Shown one piece after another: positions 56,489 through 64,000 of a stretch of 64,000 bases of DNA. The notes under the pieces are model-generated. The model ran no database searches. It had not been told where the DNA came from and worked only from the letters and a program-made list of their open reading frames with translations. The position numbers and the translations under genes are program-made. The DNA is from Symsagittifera roscoffensis (lineage: Eukaryota; Xenacoelomorpha; Acoela; Convolutidae). The stretch spans positions 2,578,073 to 2,642,072 of the forward strand of contig NC_087063.1 of the NCBI RefSeq assembly GCF_963678635.1. The letters run 5' to 3'. Position 1 is the stretch's first letter. Every line of letters starts with the position of its first letter.

Positions 56489-57000
56489 GCAGAAAAGCAG
56501 TTACCCTGTGAGGACATTGTTGTCAAATTTATCAAATATAAACAAGATACGAAGATGGAATGCATTTTCAGTATTGGTTTGGGAGAACTTGCGGTTTGGT
56601 GGACTAAATATTTAACAACAAACTTGAATCCTAATCAGTAGATCAAGCTTACGATGACTTGGAAAGTTTGATTTATGTGAGCTACAGAATTTTAAAAAGT
56701 TGACTCAACCTCGATTGGATTGAGAAGTGATTTGATTGACATTGAAAGGCGATTGCGAGACAATGAGATTAACATTGTGAGTACTACGTAACTACGCAGC
56801 GATATTTCAGATGAAGTATGAACACAAGACGCTAAGGCTCTCAGAATTTTTGAAGCAATTAAGTTTTTGTAATTATTTTTGGATCCTGTTGAAAGATGTG
56901 GAAAGGTTTTTTATGGAGAGCAACAGCGCCAGCAACACCGACACTATTAAAAACAATTACAAAACTTTAGAAAATAAATTAAAATGACGCGCTTTTTCCT
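56489..57000 (+). other. Possible old coding sequence, unrecognised
   Basis: After GTTTCACAG at 56,480-56,488 the plus strand is open for about 50 codons (AEKQLPCEDIVVKFIKYKQD... with GLGELAVWWTKYLTTN), then meets stops. Composition is less AT-rich than its flanks. I do not recognise it, and it may be an exon or a decayed gene. Confidence 0.2.
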
Positions 57001-57215
57001 GATAACTGTTTATTACGGACGCTTTTTCAATACAGATTTTTCTGCTTGCTCAAGGCAGCAGAAAATAAAATAGCAGACACATAAAATCACTTTCAATCAA
57101 AATTGACATTTTGCTGAAATGGTTGCATTCGATAAACAAAAACTATACTTTCAGATCGTTAAAAACGATTATTTTGTTAAACTAATTGCTAATAATCAAT
57201 TTTTTTTTCAGGAAA

Positions 57216-57314
57216 ATGGTTGGGTTTATCAAAAAAGCAACCGAATTCATTTATCTCATTAAAAAGAAAACAAATATAATTGCAAGTGTGAGCAAAACAA
57301 ACGCAAAAAATTAA
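57216..57314 (+). CDS. 32-residue cationic peptide ORF behind a splice acceptor
   Basis: TTTTTTTTTCAG|GAAA precedes ATG at 57,216. The peptide MVGFIKKATEFIYLIKKKTN continues to a stop at 57,312-57,314. It has seven Lys and one Glu with hydrophobic residues spaced to form an amphipathic helix. This could be a tiny protein, the last exon of something larger, or chance. There is no signal peptide. Confidence 0.25.
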   Translation: MVGFIKKATEFIYLIKKKTNIIASVSKTNAKN

Positions 57315-57531
57315 AAATCGTTACTTTAAATTGCTCAAAAAATCTTCGGCGTCTATTATAAAAAAAGTATTTTGATGGTTCTCCAATTTTGAGATGCAAA
57401 ATGGTTCGTAGATTTGTACCATCACAAATTTGTAACAATTAGTCAATAAAAAAAAAATTTCATTCTGAATGCGATATAACATAATGAAGTATCTAATAGC
57501 ACAAAAAATTTTCCTAAGTCGCTTCCCATAA

Positions 57532-57679
57532 AGCAAAGCGAAGCATTAATGGATATTTGGTTGACTGGATACACCAAACACTCAATTTTTTTTAAAAAAA
57601 CTTCAATCAGATCAATTTAAATTTTTGCAGGGTTTACATCGTCTTCAAATTTTTAATTTCAACTGAAATATTGTGGCAA
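57532..57679 (+). repeat. 148-bp direct repeat, copy 1
   Basis: AGCAAAGCGAAGCATTAATGG through ACTGAAATATTGTGGCAA recurs at 58,614-58,759 with few differences. Between the two lie about 934 bp containing palindromic TATCATACAATT motifs. Confidence 0.75.
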
Positions 57680-58613
57680 CGCGGGTTGACCTCCATACAA
57701 CAAAACTGCTTATCATACAATTTCAAACATCAAGTGTGTGGAAAAATGCTTGTCATACAATTTTCATACAATTTCTAAAAATGGTTGAAAAAAGATATAA
57801 ACTTATTTCTGTGGCTGTTTGATTCTAATAAAACAGTCTGGTAAAAAAACCGAGGTTTTCGTTTTTTTGAAAAAAATTGCTTATCATACAATTCCCATAT
57901 ATGGAAATTGTATGACTGTCATTTCTTTGATGGCGACACAAAAATTTTTGAAGTAATTTTGAAAATTTGGCCTAAAATGTTTTTGTTTATTTTTCAACCG
58001 CAAATCGAATTTCGTACGCAAACAAACCTTTTTCGAAAAAAAAAAATTGCAAGCAAAATTTAATTTTTTGTGTGCATAACGTAGTCCTGGTTACGATGAT
58101 ATTGGCTTTTATTTTCTTTTGACTCAGTTTTTTCTCTTCAAAAACGCTGAAAATTCCTATTTCCTTTGTATGGGGTGTTTACATATGCCTTGATCAATGT
58201 CTGACAATTTGAAAATTCAAAAATTTAAAATAATCACCATTGAAAAATTTTGCCAAAAACTAAAGTTTGTTGCTTTTGTTATATCAATTGTGAAAGACAG
58301 CAGAATTGAGGTCGTTTTCTATGCATTGTAAATGCAAAGACAGTCCAACCTTTGGTGCTGTGAGTAACCAAGGTCTTTGTCACTTGTGTTCGGCTGCAAA
58401 CACAACCGAAAATTTTTCAGAAATAAATTTAGAAAGAAAAAACCAAACTTTTTGCTTTATGGAAAAACACCTATCGTACAATTTTCATTTATGAAAAATG
58501 TTTATCATAGAGATTTCATACAATGTTCTGTACGTATGGAATTGTATGACAAGCAGTTTCTCATATATGGAAATTGTATGATAAGAAGTTTCTGTCATCC
58601 CGGGTTCACATAG
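57680..58613. repeat. Palindromic TATCATACAATT / CCATATATGG motif cluster
   Basis: GCTTATCATACAATTTCAAA (57,708), GCTTGTCATACAATTTTCAT, GCTTATCATACAATTCCCATATATGG followed by its inverse (57,880-57,920), and inverted forms GGAATTGTATGACAAGC (58,538) and GGAAATTGTATGATAAG (58,569). Edges carry GCGGGTTGACC (57,681) and CCCGGGTTCAC (58,599). The design parallels the CATACGT/CCATGCATGG field in the 3.43-kb units. Confidence 0.65.
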
Positions 58614-58759
58614 AGCAAAGCGAAGCATCAATGGATATTTGGTTGACTGGATACACGAAACACTCAATTTTTGAAAAAAACTTCAATCAGATCAATTTAA
58701 AATTTTGAAGGGCTTACATCGTCTTCAAATTTTTAATTTCAACTGAAATATTGTGGCAA
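58614..58759 (+). repeat. 148-bp direct repeat, copy 2
   Basis: Second copy of 57,532-57,679, directly after the palindromic cluster. Confidence 0.75.
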
Positions 58760-59271
58760 TTTGTAGCTCTGATGGGGATGGTGCACGGCAATCTTTTAGG
58801 CTTTCGTAAGTTAATCTTAGCTTAGTGAGCGCTGGTTGTCATCGGCTGAAAAATTTTGTGCAGAAAAAGATCAAAGGTAAGTTATGTTTACTACGCATAA
58901 TTATTAATACAACTGAGAAGACCCTAAAATTTATGATTTATATTGGCATTCTATTTGTCAAACGTTGAACAATTTCATGCCGCATTTCATCACAGGCGCT
59001 CAGGTGATTAAACGAATTAAATCTACTGAAGTGACAAAAAAATGTAAGTAAGATAATCTCTTTAACCGGTAAAATTCAGTGTAATGATATTTGCTCAACA
59101 CCTTTTATCAACCTAGCACTATTTGTGACTAGTCTAGGTTTATTCAATGGGGTTATCGCGCTGGACTATCTCGCTGCTTAATCATTTTGCTCCGATCTTT
59201 CCGTTAGAATTGTAGACATTGATGGTCCAAAAAAACTTGAAATTTGAGCAATTAGTTAGAGTGAAATCGAC
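58760..59271. other. Upstream region of the claudin-like gene
   Basis: No ORF of note. Acceptor-like and donor-like strings (AAG|GTAAGT near 58,876 and 59,045) suggest noncoding 5' exons, unproven. No clear TATA box decides a start. Confidence 0.3.
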
Positions 59272-59847
59272 ATGAAAACCTCGCGAATAGTGTGTTTGGG
59301 GGCATCGTTCAGCTTGTGTGCTATGGCTTTTGTCATGGCCCTCATGGTTAACGGGACACATGCTATAAATGTTGTTGGAAATGATGGTTTTATAAGCCAT
59401 TGGGGACTGTGGGAACGATGTGATACACTGGGAGCACAGACCCGTTGCGGTCCATACGGTAAATATAGCGAGTCAAAAATCATAGCTGCTCGAGCTTTTT
59501 TCATTATTGAATATATCGTCGCGTTTTTCGCCCTTGTTGTTATACCAGTTTTGTCACTGAAAATTAAGTTTCTCCAGATAGAAAAACTGGCACTGATGGC
59601 AATTGTGGCCAACGCATTTTTTCTGCTATTGGCAAACGCTTTACAAACGGCGCGCATTCGGGAAATTGAGAATGAATTTTTCAAATACAATGATAATCGC
59701 AGTTATGGGTGGAATTTGATAATTCCCTGGATTGGAATGGCTCCAGCTGTGCTAGCCATTCTTCCCATGTCATACATGATCCTCGAACCGATGCTGATTC
59801 CAAAAGAGCCAGAGCCTCAGTCGAATCAGACAGAATACCGAGCTTGA
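59272..59847 (+). CDS. Claudin-like four-pass membrane protein, 191 aa
   Basis: Claudins and their PMP22/EMP relatives are four-pass proteins of cell junctions or membranes. The sequence shows the family signature in the first outer loop: W44, GLW at 45-47, C50 and C59 (GLW-x2-C-x8-C). AAR72-74 opens the second membrane segment. Hydrophobic segments lie at about 7-27, 71-95, 105-124 and 148-171, with a short polar C-terminal tail ending TEYRA. Length is usual for the family. The ATG at 59,272 is the first in frame before the first membrane segment. It is a single open exon with AATAAA-like signals at about 60,036-60,045, so it looks intact. Which claudin subfamily cannot be told. Confidence 0.8.
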   Translation: MKTSRIVCLGASFSLCAMAFVMALMVNGTHAINVVGNDGFISHWGLWERCDTLGAQTRCGPYGKYSESKIIAARAFFIIEYIVAFFALVVIPVLSLKIKFLQIEKLALMAIVANAFFLLLANALQTARIREIENEFFKYNDNRSYGWNLIIPWIGMAPAVLAILPMSYMILEPMLIPKEPEPQSNQTEYRA

Positions 59848-60035
59848 AGTTGTCCACCGATGAGCTATCACTGATGCAAAGAAGCCAGCTCCTTGATTAT
59901 ATTAACAACTCCGAATTCTTTCAATTTTCTACATCACGTGGATTACAAATTGTCTGGAATAATCATTTATCTAATTTATGGACAACAACTTGAAATATTT
60001 TTATTTATTAATTTTTATTTGACTGGTTAAAGTAA

Positions 60036-60046
60036 TATGAATAATA
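60036..60046 (+). terminator. Probable polyadenylation signal of the claudin-like gene
   Basis: AATAATAAAA lies about 190 bp after the stop codon, and an R1 copy begins 115 bp further on. Confidence 0.45.
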
Positions 60047-60159
60047 AAAAAATATGATTTATAAAAGTTTATGGTTTTATTCTCAATAGCAGAGTAGCAG
60101 TGAAGCATTTGAGGGTCCGCCTCTCCATGAACAACTTTTTTAAGCAAAGAAATGTTTTT

Positions 60160-60580
60160 GTTCCGACTTTCGATACGAAAGTAACGGAAAATTTGTGCTC
60201 GGGGTGGGGTTTTTTTTCTTCAGACAAACTTCGACTTTTCAACTAGCCTTTTTTGACAAATTTTTTAAAAATCATTCAAAAGGTATTGTTGTCCTGAGCC
60301 TAAATTTGAAAATATATTTTACCTGTGATCATTTTTCGTAAAAATATGAGGGTTTAAAGATTGCCATTTTGGCCATTTTCACCAATTTGGGACAATTAAC
60401 GCGCGATATAATTCGCGCTATTAACGCGTAAGCGGACATTTAATCCGTCTTATAAATCGTTTCAAATTGGTTGAACGAAGCTTATTTGCCAAATGATTTG
60501 TTACAAGGAACGAAATCTCTCTTTTTGTACTTTATATGGCGTGTGGGGGGATGATTTTCACAAAAAATGTAACATTCGCC
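60160..60580 (-). repeat. R1 repeat, inverted
   Basis: It begins GTTCCGACTTTCGATACGAA at 60,160 and reads through GTTGTCCTGAGCC and ACGCGCGATATAATTCGCGC to GGGGGGATGATTTTCACAAA. As in the inverted copy at 54,854, the left end with its hairpin is missing. Confidence 0.75.
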
Positions 60581-60585
60581 CAAAT

Positions 60586-62190
60586 ATCACACAGCGACGG
60601 AGCGTAGAAAAAGTACCTATCAACGACTGGCAGGCGTCAGTTACCTTAATTCTACTCGTTTTTCACCGTCTCGACCTTGCCAGTTGATTTTCTGGTCTGT
60701 TTAGGGCAAAGTAAAAAGTTACCATTTTTAGGCCATCAGTCAAACGACTTTTGATCAGCTTTCGTTTGCATGCGAACACAACCACATAGCTGAGTCTCGG
60801 ATCCTCAGACTACGTGATTGTCATTAAAAACACGGCTCGAACAACCTATTTTTATATGTTTTTGTGTGACAGTTTTATATTAAATCCATTGGAGATGGAT
60901 TGACCCTTTCCTTTTTCTATCTACTCATGTCCTGAAATATCAAATAATATCGGTGTTTAATTAAGATCTAGGACATTACAGCAGCTGTTGTAGTCAGTTT
61001 TCACAGTCCCTTCACATATAACAGTCTCTGGGGGACCAAGCCTCCGCTCCCGTGATTTTCTTGAGATAACACTCTTATCTCCTATATTTCGTGTCCCGGG
61101 AGGGTTCCGTGGTATTTCTCTTCCCCCCACTGAAGCCTCCGTCTCCACAAATATCAGTCGCTAAGGTCCTTATCGTGTGTTCTTGCCACGATAAGAGGCT
61201 CCGTGTTTTTCTGTCTCTGATACAACTGTTCTTCACAATCTATATCGTGGTTCTGATTTTCGTCTTTTTTATTCAAAATGGCCGTCTTTTTTCTATTTCT
61301 CAGAAATGTTCTTCTTCCGATCGAAATTTTAAAAATAAAAATTCTAGAACATTCTGACCCTCCGTCGCAACACTTTTCTGTTCATAAGGCCCTTAGTCAC
61401 TTTTATTTCTGTCGCGGGAAGGTTATGCTGTGTCATCTGGCAGAATGGCACATACTCCCCGGACAAGTCTCCATCAATGTCCCTATTGATCGCACAACAC
61501 CGGGTTATCGTCAAGTAGGTATCCAGTTTTCTGTAACCAATCTTACAAATCGCATAAGAAAATGAAATTTATCTACTCCACCTCAACTCACTACGTGTTC
61601 ACAAATGGCATCGTACTACATCTCACTGCCTTTCAACATTTTCACAAAATTTGCACCATGAGGAGTGTCCTAGATAAAATTTCTTTTCTGACTACTTACG
61701 TCGTCTTGCCATAAAACTTCTTTTCGCTCCTGATTAAAAAGTGGGACGTGGCACGGCCACGCACCCGTTAAAATTAACTTAACTTCACTCACCAAGTATA
61801 ATTAGTCACTTATGCGGTCCTTTCCATATTAAAACTAAGAAACTCTGTGGCTAGGAAAGTTATTGAGTTACCCACCCTTCTCGAGCGAATTTACTCAAAC
61901 TTACCATGTCGCCACACAGTGAATTTGTGTCTTACACAGGTTAAAAACTTCAGTCGGGAATAAATAGGTAAATATACTCACCTATGCTCCTTATATACAT
62001 ACATAGATAGTAGTAACTAAAATCAACAATTTCAACAATTTTAACAATTGCAACAATTTTCAAAGTTTGGTCTGACCAAACTAAATCAAAACAAAAAGTT
62101 TAACAAGTTCAATAATCAAAACTTGGTTGATTTGTTCAAGTTTTTACACACAAAGACAATCAAGTTTTTTTTCTCCTTCTTCGGTCATCT
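60586..62190. other. Unassigned; possible 3' region of the GC-rich ORFs
   Basis: There are only short, conflicting ORFs. Composition is mixed, with a C/T-rich, less AT-rich stretch at 61,000-61,150 containing CCTCCGCTCCCG and TCCCGGGAGGG. A perfect TTTGGTC-T-GACCAAA palindrome is near 62,067 amid ACAATTT-type simple sequence (62,020-62,130). I could not identify an LTR, because no second copy is in the window. Confidence 0.35.
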
Positions 62191-63543
62191 TCATTCCATC
62201 ATTTCTCCATCCTGATGTTCAGCGTCACTGTCTTCCAGAACTTTCTCTAACATGTCCAGAGAGTTGCGGGCCGTGCCCCAACCCTCCTGTTCCAACAGCC
62301 TCGGTTTGCAACAAGGTAGCAAGTCCACATTCACCTTCTGCTCCCGGTTCCTGTAAAAGCTGTTGTGAAGACACAGGCTCACGTTTCGTTCTAGGTCAGC
62401 TCTTAAGACCTCTTTCTTCTCATCTTCAGTAACACAAGGCGTTCCAGCTACCCGCTTCACCGCTGTGGTGACCGCGTTTCTGTGCGTCAAGAATGCTCGT
62501 TTATAGGCTCCTGGTCCTATATCTAGCTGGAAAGATTGATAGGCTTCCGTATTCCTTGACATGTGACGCTTCACGCGTTCATACATCCAAGATGTCATCA
62601 CTGCACGGAACCAAGGCATCAATCTTTGCCTTGACCATATTCTTTCAATGGCTTTAGGTATTCTCAGAACCTTGCAGGTGGTTCTGAAAAGATCCAATTC
62701 ACGACTCATTTTAACGTTGCTCAACTGTTCAGGAGTCGGCACGGCCGTCTCCTGCTCACTTGTGTCCGCGTTAGCCTCCAACCATCTCACTGCTAGCATG
62801 GCGCTAACCACCACGATTGATACTTGTTGATTCTGATCGGGCAACCCCGTGGAGTACAACTCCTCCAAGTCCCAGACTAGGATCAGATTCCCGCGTTTAG
62901 GGTACCACAACGTCTGCGCCAAGCAGTGGCAAGGATACTCCCCATGGGTTCTCACTATGTTCCTTCGGGTCCGATACCCTGAGGCTCCCAGCAACGGTTC
63001 CACTTCCATCAGGATTCTATGTAAATCGTCTTTCTCTTCTATGGTGGGGAATTCAGTGGGTAACGCTCCACTCGCTTTCTGTTTCTGGAACTCACTCACG
63101 TTGCCTTCGTTCAGTCTCATGAACTCTTCACCCACAACGTCTTGCAACTCGCCTTCGGATCTCTTCGGGACTGCCCGAAAGATCTTTGCCAACAAGTCAT
63201 ATGACCTCTCTGACATTCTGGCCAACCTCACGCACTTTGGCACAGAGAAAAGTTGGTCAACCAACACTTGTTGCGTCCTCGCATCCATCACTACCATGTG
63301 CGTTGGATACTTGCTATTACAATATGGCGCGGAGCTTGAACCCACCATAGATTTTGAACCAGTAGGTCTGTGATAGGCCTCACTATCCTTCAGATTCATT
63401 TCATTCTCTAGGGCTTCTCGCCAGCCTCCAATCTTTTGCTCTGTCTGTAATGCTCCAGGGAATATTTCCACGCTGAGGGACGTCACTAGCTCATGGCACG
63501 CTCCAAGCGCTCGAGCGATTCTATCGAACTCGTCATGCTGCAA
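62191..63543 (-). CDS. Unrecognised GC-rich ORF, 450 codons
   Basis: This long minus-strand ORF stands out by its higher GC and unbiased composition. It is Arg- and Leu-rich, probably helical, with no signal peptide or membrane segment. It contains EYPCHCLAQTLWYPKRGN and WDLEELYSTGLP in the middle and ends in an acidic tail (EDSDAEHQDGEMME). The first codon counted is TTG, and the frame meets the upstream ORF in an overlap of 58 bases, so both probably form one protein of about 600 residues broken by a frameshift. An endogenous RNA-virus nucleoprotein or a retroelement Gag are possible origins, but I have no diagnostic motif for either. Confidence 0.6.
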   Translation of the reverse strand: MQHDEFDRIARALGACHELVTSLSVEIFPGALQTEQKIGGWREALENEMNLKDSEAYHRPTGSKSMVGSSSAPYCNSKYPTHMVVMDARTQQVLVDQLFSVPKCVRLARMSERSYDLLAKIFRAVPKRSEGELQDVVGEEFMRLNEGNVSEFQKQKASGALPTEFPTIEEKDDLHRILMEVEPLLGASGYRTRRNIVRTHGEYPCHCLAQTLWYPKRGNLILVWDLEELYSTGLPDQNQQVSIVVVSAMLAVRWLEANADTSEQETAVPTPEQLSNVKMSRELDLFRTTCKVLRIPKAIERIWSRQRLMPWFRAVMTSWMYERVKRHMSRNTEAYQSFQLDIGPGAYKRAFLTHRNAVTTAVKRVAGTPCVTEDEKKEVLRADLERNVSLCLHNSFYRNREQKVNVDLLPCCKPRLLEQEGWGTARNSLDMLEKVLEDSDAEHQDGEMME

Positions 63544-63977
63544 AATCCCAAGGCTGTGATCAGGTTTACGTCCGTCACCCCATGGCAGTCTGCGACCAAC
63601 TCCATGGCACTCTTATCTGACATGCTCAATCTTCCGTACAATCGTGCCAGTTGTCGATGCTGCTCGCTCAGCGTAATCAGGCAGTGTCCCATGTTACAAA
63701 CATGTCCTTCCATCCCACTGTGTTGAGCCAAGCATGTGCCATGCTTCAACCAATTACTCGATGTACCTTCCTCGGACAGCTCCGTGGACGGGTTGCTCTT
63801 CTTCTTCGTCAATCTCATGGCCAGCAGGTGATGTATCATGGCCAGATCATGTAAACTCGCATCATCATCCCGTTCTAACATGACATCCGCGGTCATGTCC
63901 CAGATTAAGCCCGCGTTAGGATGGGGACACCAGGAAGGTTTCATGAGTTCCCACATCACTACTAGACTGGTTTTCAA
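63486..63977 (-). CDS. Unrecognised GC-rich ORF, upstream part
   Basis: Of 163 codons on the same strand, the last 58 bases overlap the 450-codon ORF in another frame. It has the same composition (MTADVMLERDDDASLHDLAM, LSEQHRQLARLYGRLSMSD). The frame may begin beyond the visible ATG and possibly outside the window, since the sequence is GC-rich to the end. It is best read with its neighbour as one broken coding region. Confidence 0.5.
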   Translation of the reverse strand: MKTSLVVMWELMKPSWCPHPNAGLIWDMTADVMLERDDDASLHDLAMIHHLLAMRLTKKKSNPSTELSEEGTSSNWLKHGTCLAQHSGMEGHVCNMGHCLITLSEQHRQLARLYGRLSMSDKSAMELVADCHGVTDVNLITALGFCSMTSSIESLERLERAMS

Positions 63978-64000
63978 GGGACCGTCCCAAGAACCACAAT

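Noticed and set aside
59256-59690. Minus-strand ORF of 144 codons
   Set aside because: Antisense shadow of the claudin-like gene, which carries the family signature.
63493-63854. Plus-strand ORFs of 67-77 codons, and 62,849-63,373 (174 codons)
   Set aside because: Antisense shadows of the GC-rich minus-strand ORFs; the minus-strand frames are longer and collinear.

Overview
The window is AT-rich eukaryotic DNA, almost certainly from an invertebrate animal. This rests on spliced genes with GT...AG introns, a claudin-family membrane protein, a DUF229 (sulfatase-fold) protein, a non-LTR retrotransposon, two Ty3/gypsy retrotransposons and many short non-autonomous DNA elements. Nothing in it looks bacterial. 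I could not fix the phylum: DUF229 expansion and short introns ending in TTTTCAG would suit a nematode, but the sequence does not decide this. Most of the window is repeats or decayed coding sequence, and intact host genes are few.

Layout. 1-11.7 kb is a repeat field. It holds a tandemly duplicated 1.7-kb block, copies of a hairpin-ended repeat (called R1 here) and a short inverted-repeat element (R2), long foldback hairpins, a G-rich minisatellite (5.66-6.07 kb), a palindromic mariner-like MITE (8.8-9.5 kb) and a sandwich of two different short-repeat arrays (10.5-11.7 kb). 15.4-19.4 kb is a decayed LINE on the minus strand, with a zinc-finger ORF1, endonuclease and reverse transcriptase. 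22.4-24.0 kb has two hAT-like MITEs, one cut by a 200-N assembly gap. 24.6-26.0 kb is a decayed protein-primed DNA polymerase B of Polinton/Maverick type that still shows an intron. 26.0-32.55 kb is a young Ty3/gypsy element with 201-bp LTRs. It abuts a second, older gypsy element on the minus strand (32.55-39.5 kb) that has lost its integrase and one LTR.

41.4-48.2 kb is a tandem duplication of a 3.43-kb unit. Each unit carries a small secreted-protein ORF, a membrane-anchor exon and a field of palindromic CATACGT/CCATGCATGG motifs. 48.3-53.3 kb holds the exons of a minus-strand DUF229 gene. 54.0-55.3 kb is an inverted pair of R1 copies. 55.4-58.8 kb is mostly short repeats. 59.27-59.85 kb is an apparently intact, single-exon claudin-like gene, followed by another R1 copy. 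The right end (62.2-64.0 kb) has two overlapping minus-strand ORFs of clearly higher GC that I do not recognise; they look like one protein split by a frameshift and may be of viral or retroelement origin.

There is no operon-like cooperation between genes. The host genes I can name (DUF229 protein, claudin-like protein) are unrelated membrane or secretory-pathway proteins standing between mobile elements. The most interesting material is structural: the hairpin-ended R1 family, the palindromic motif field, the repeat sandwich, the junction of three mobile elements at 26-32.5 kb, and the GC-rich ORF pair.
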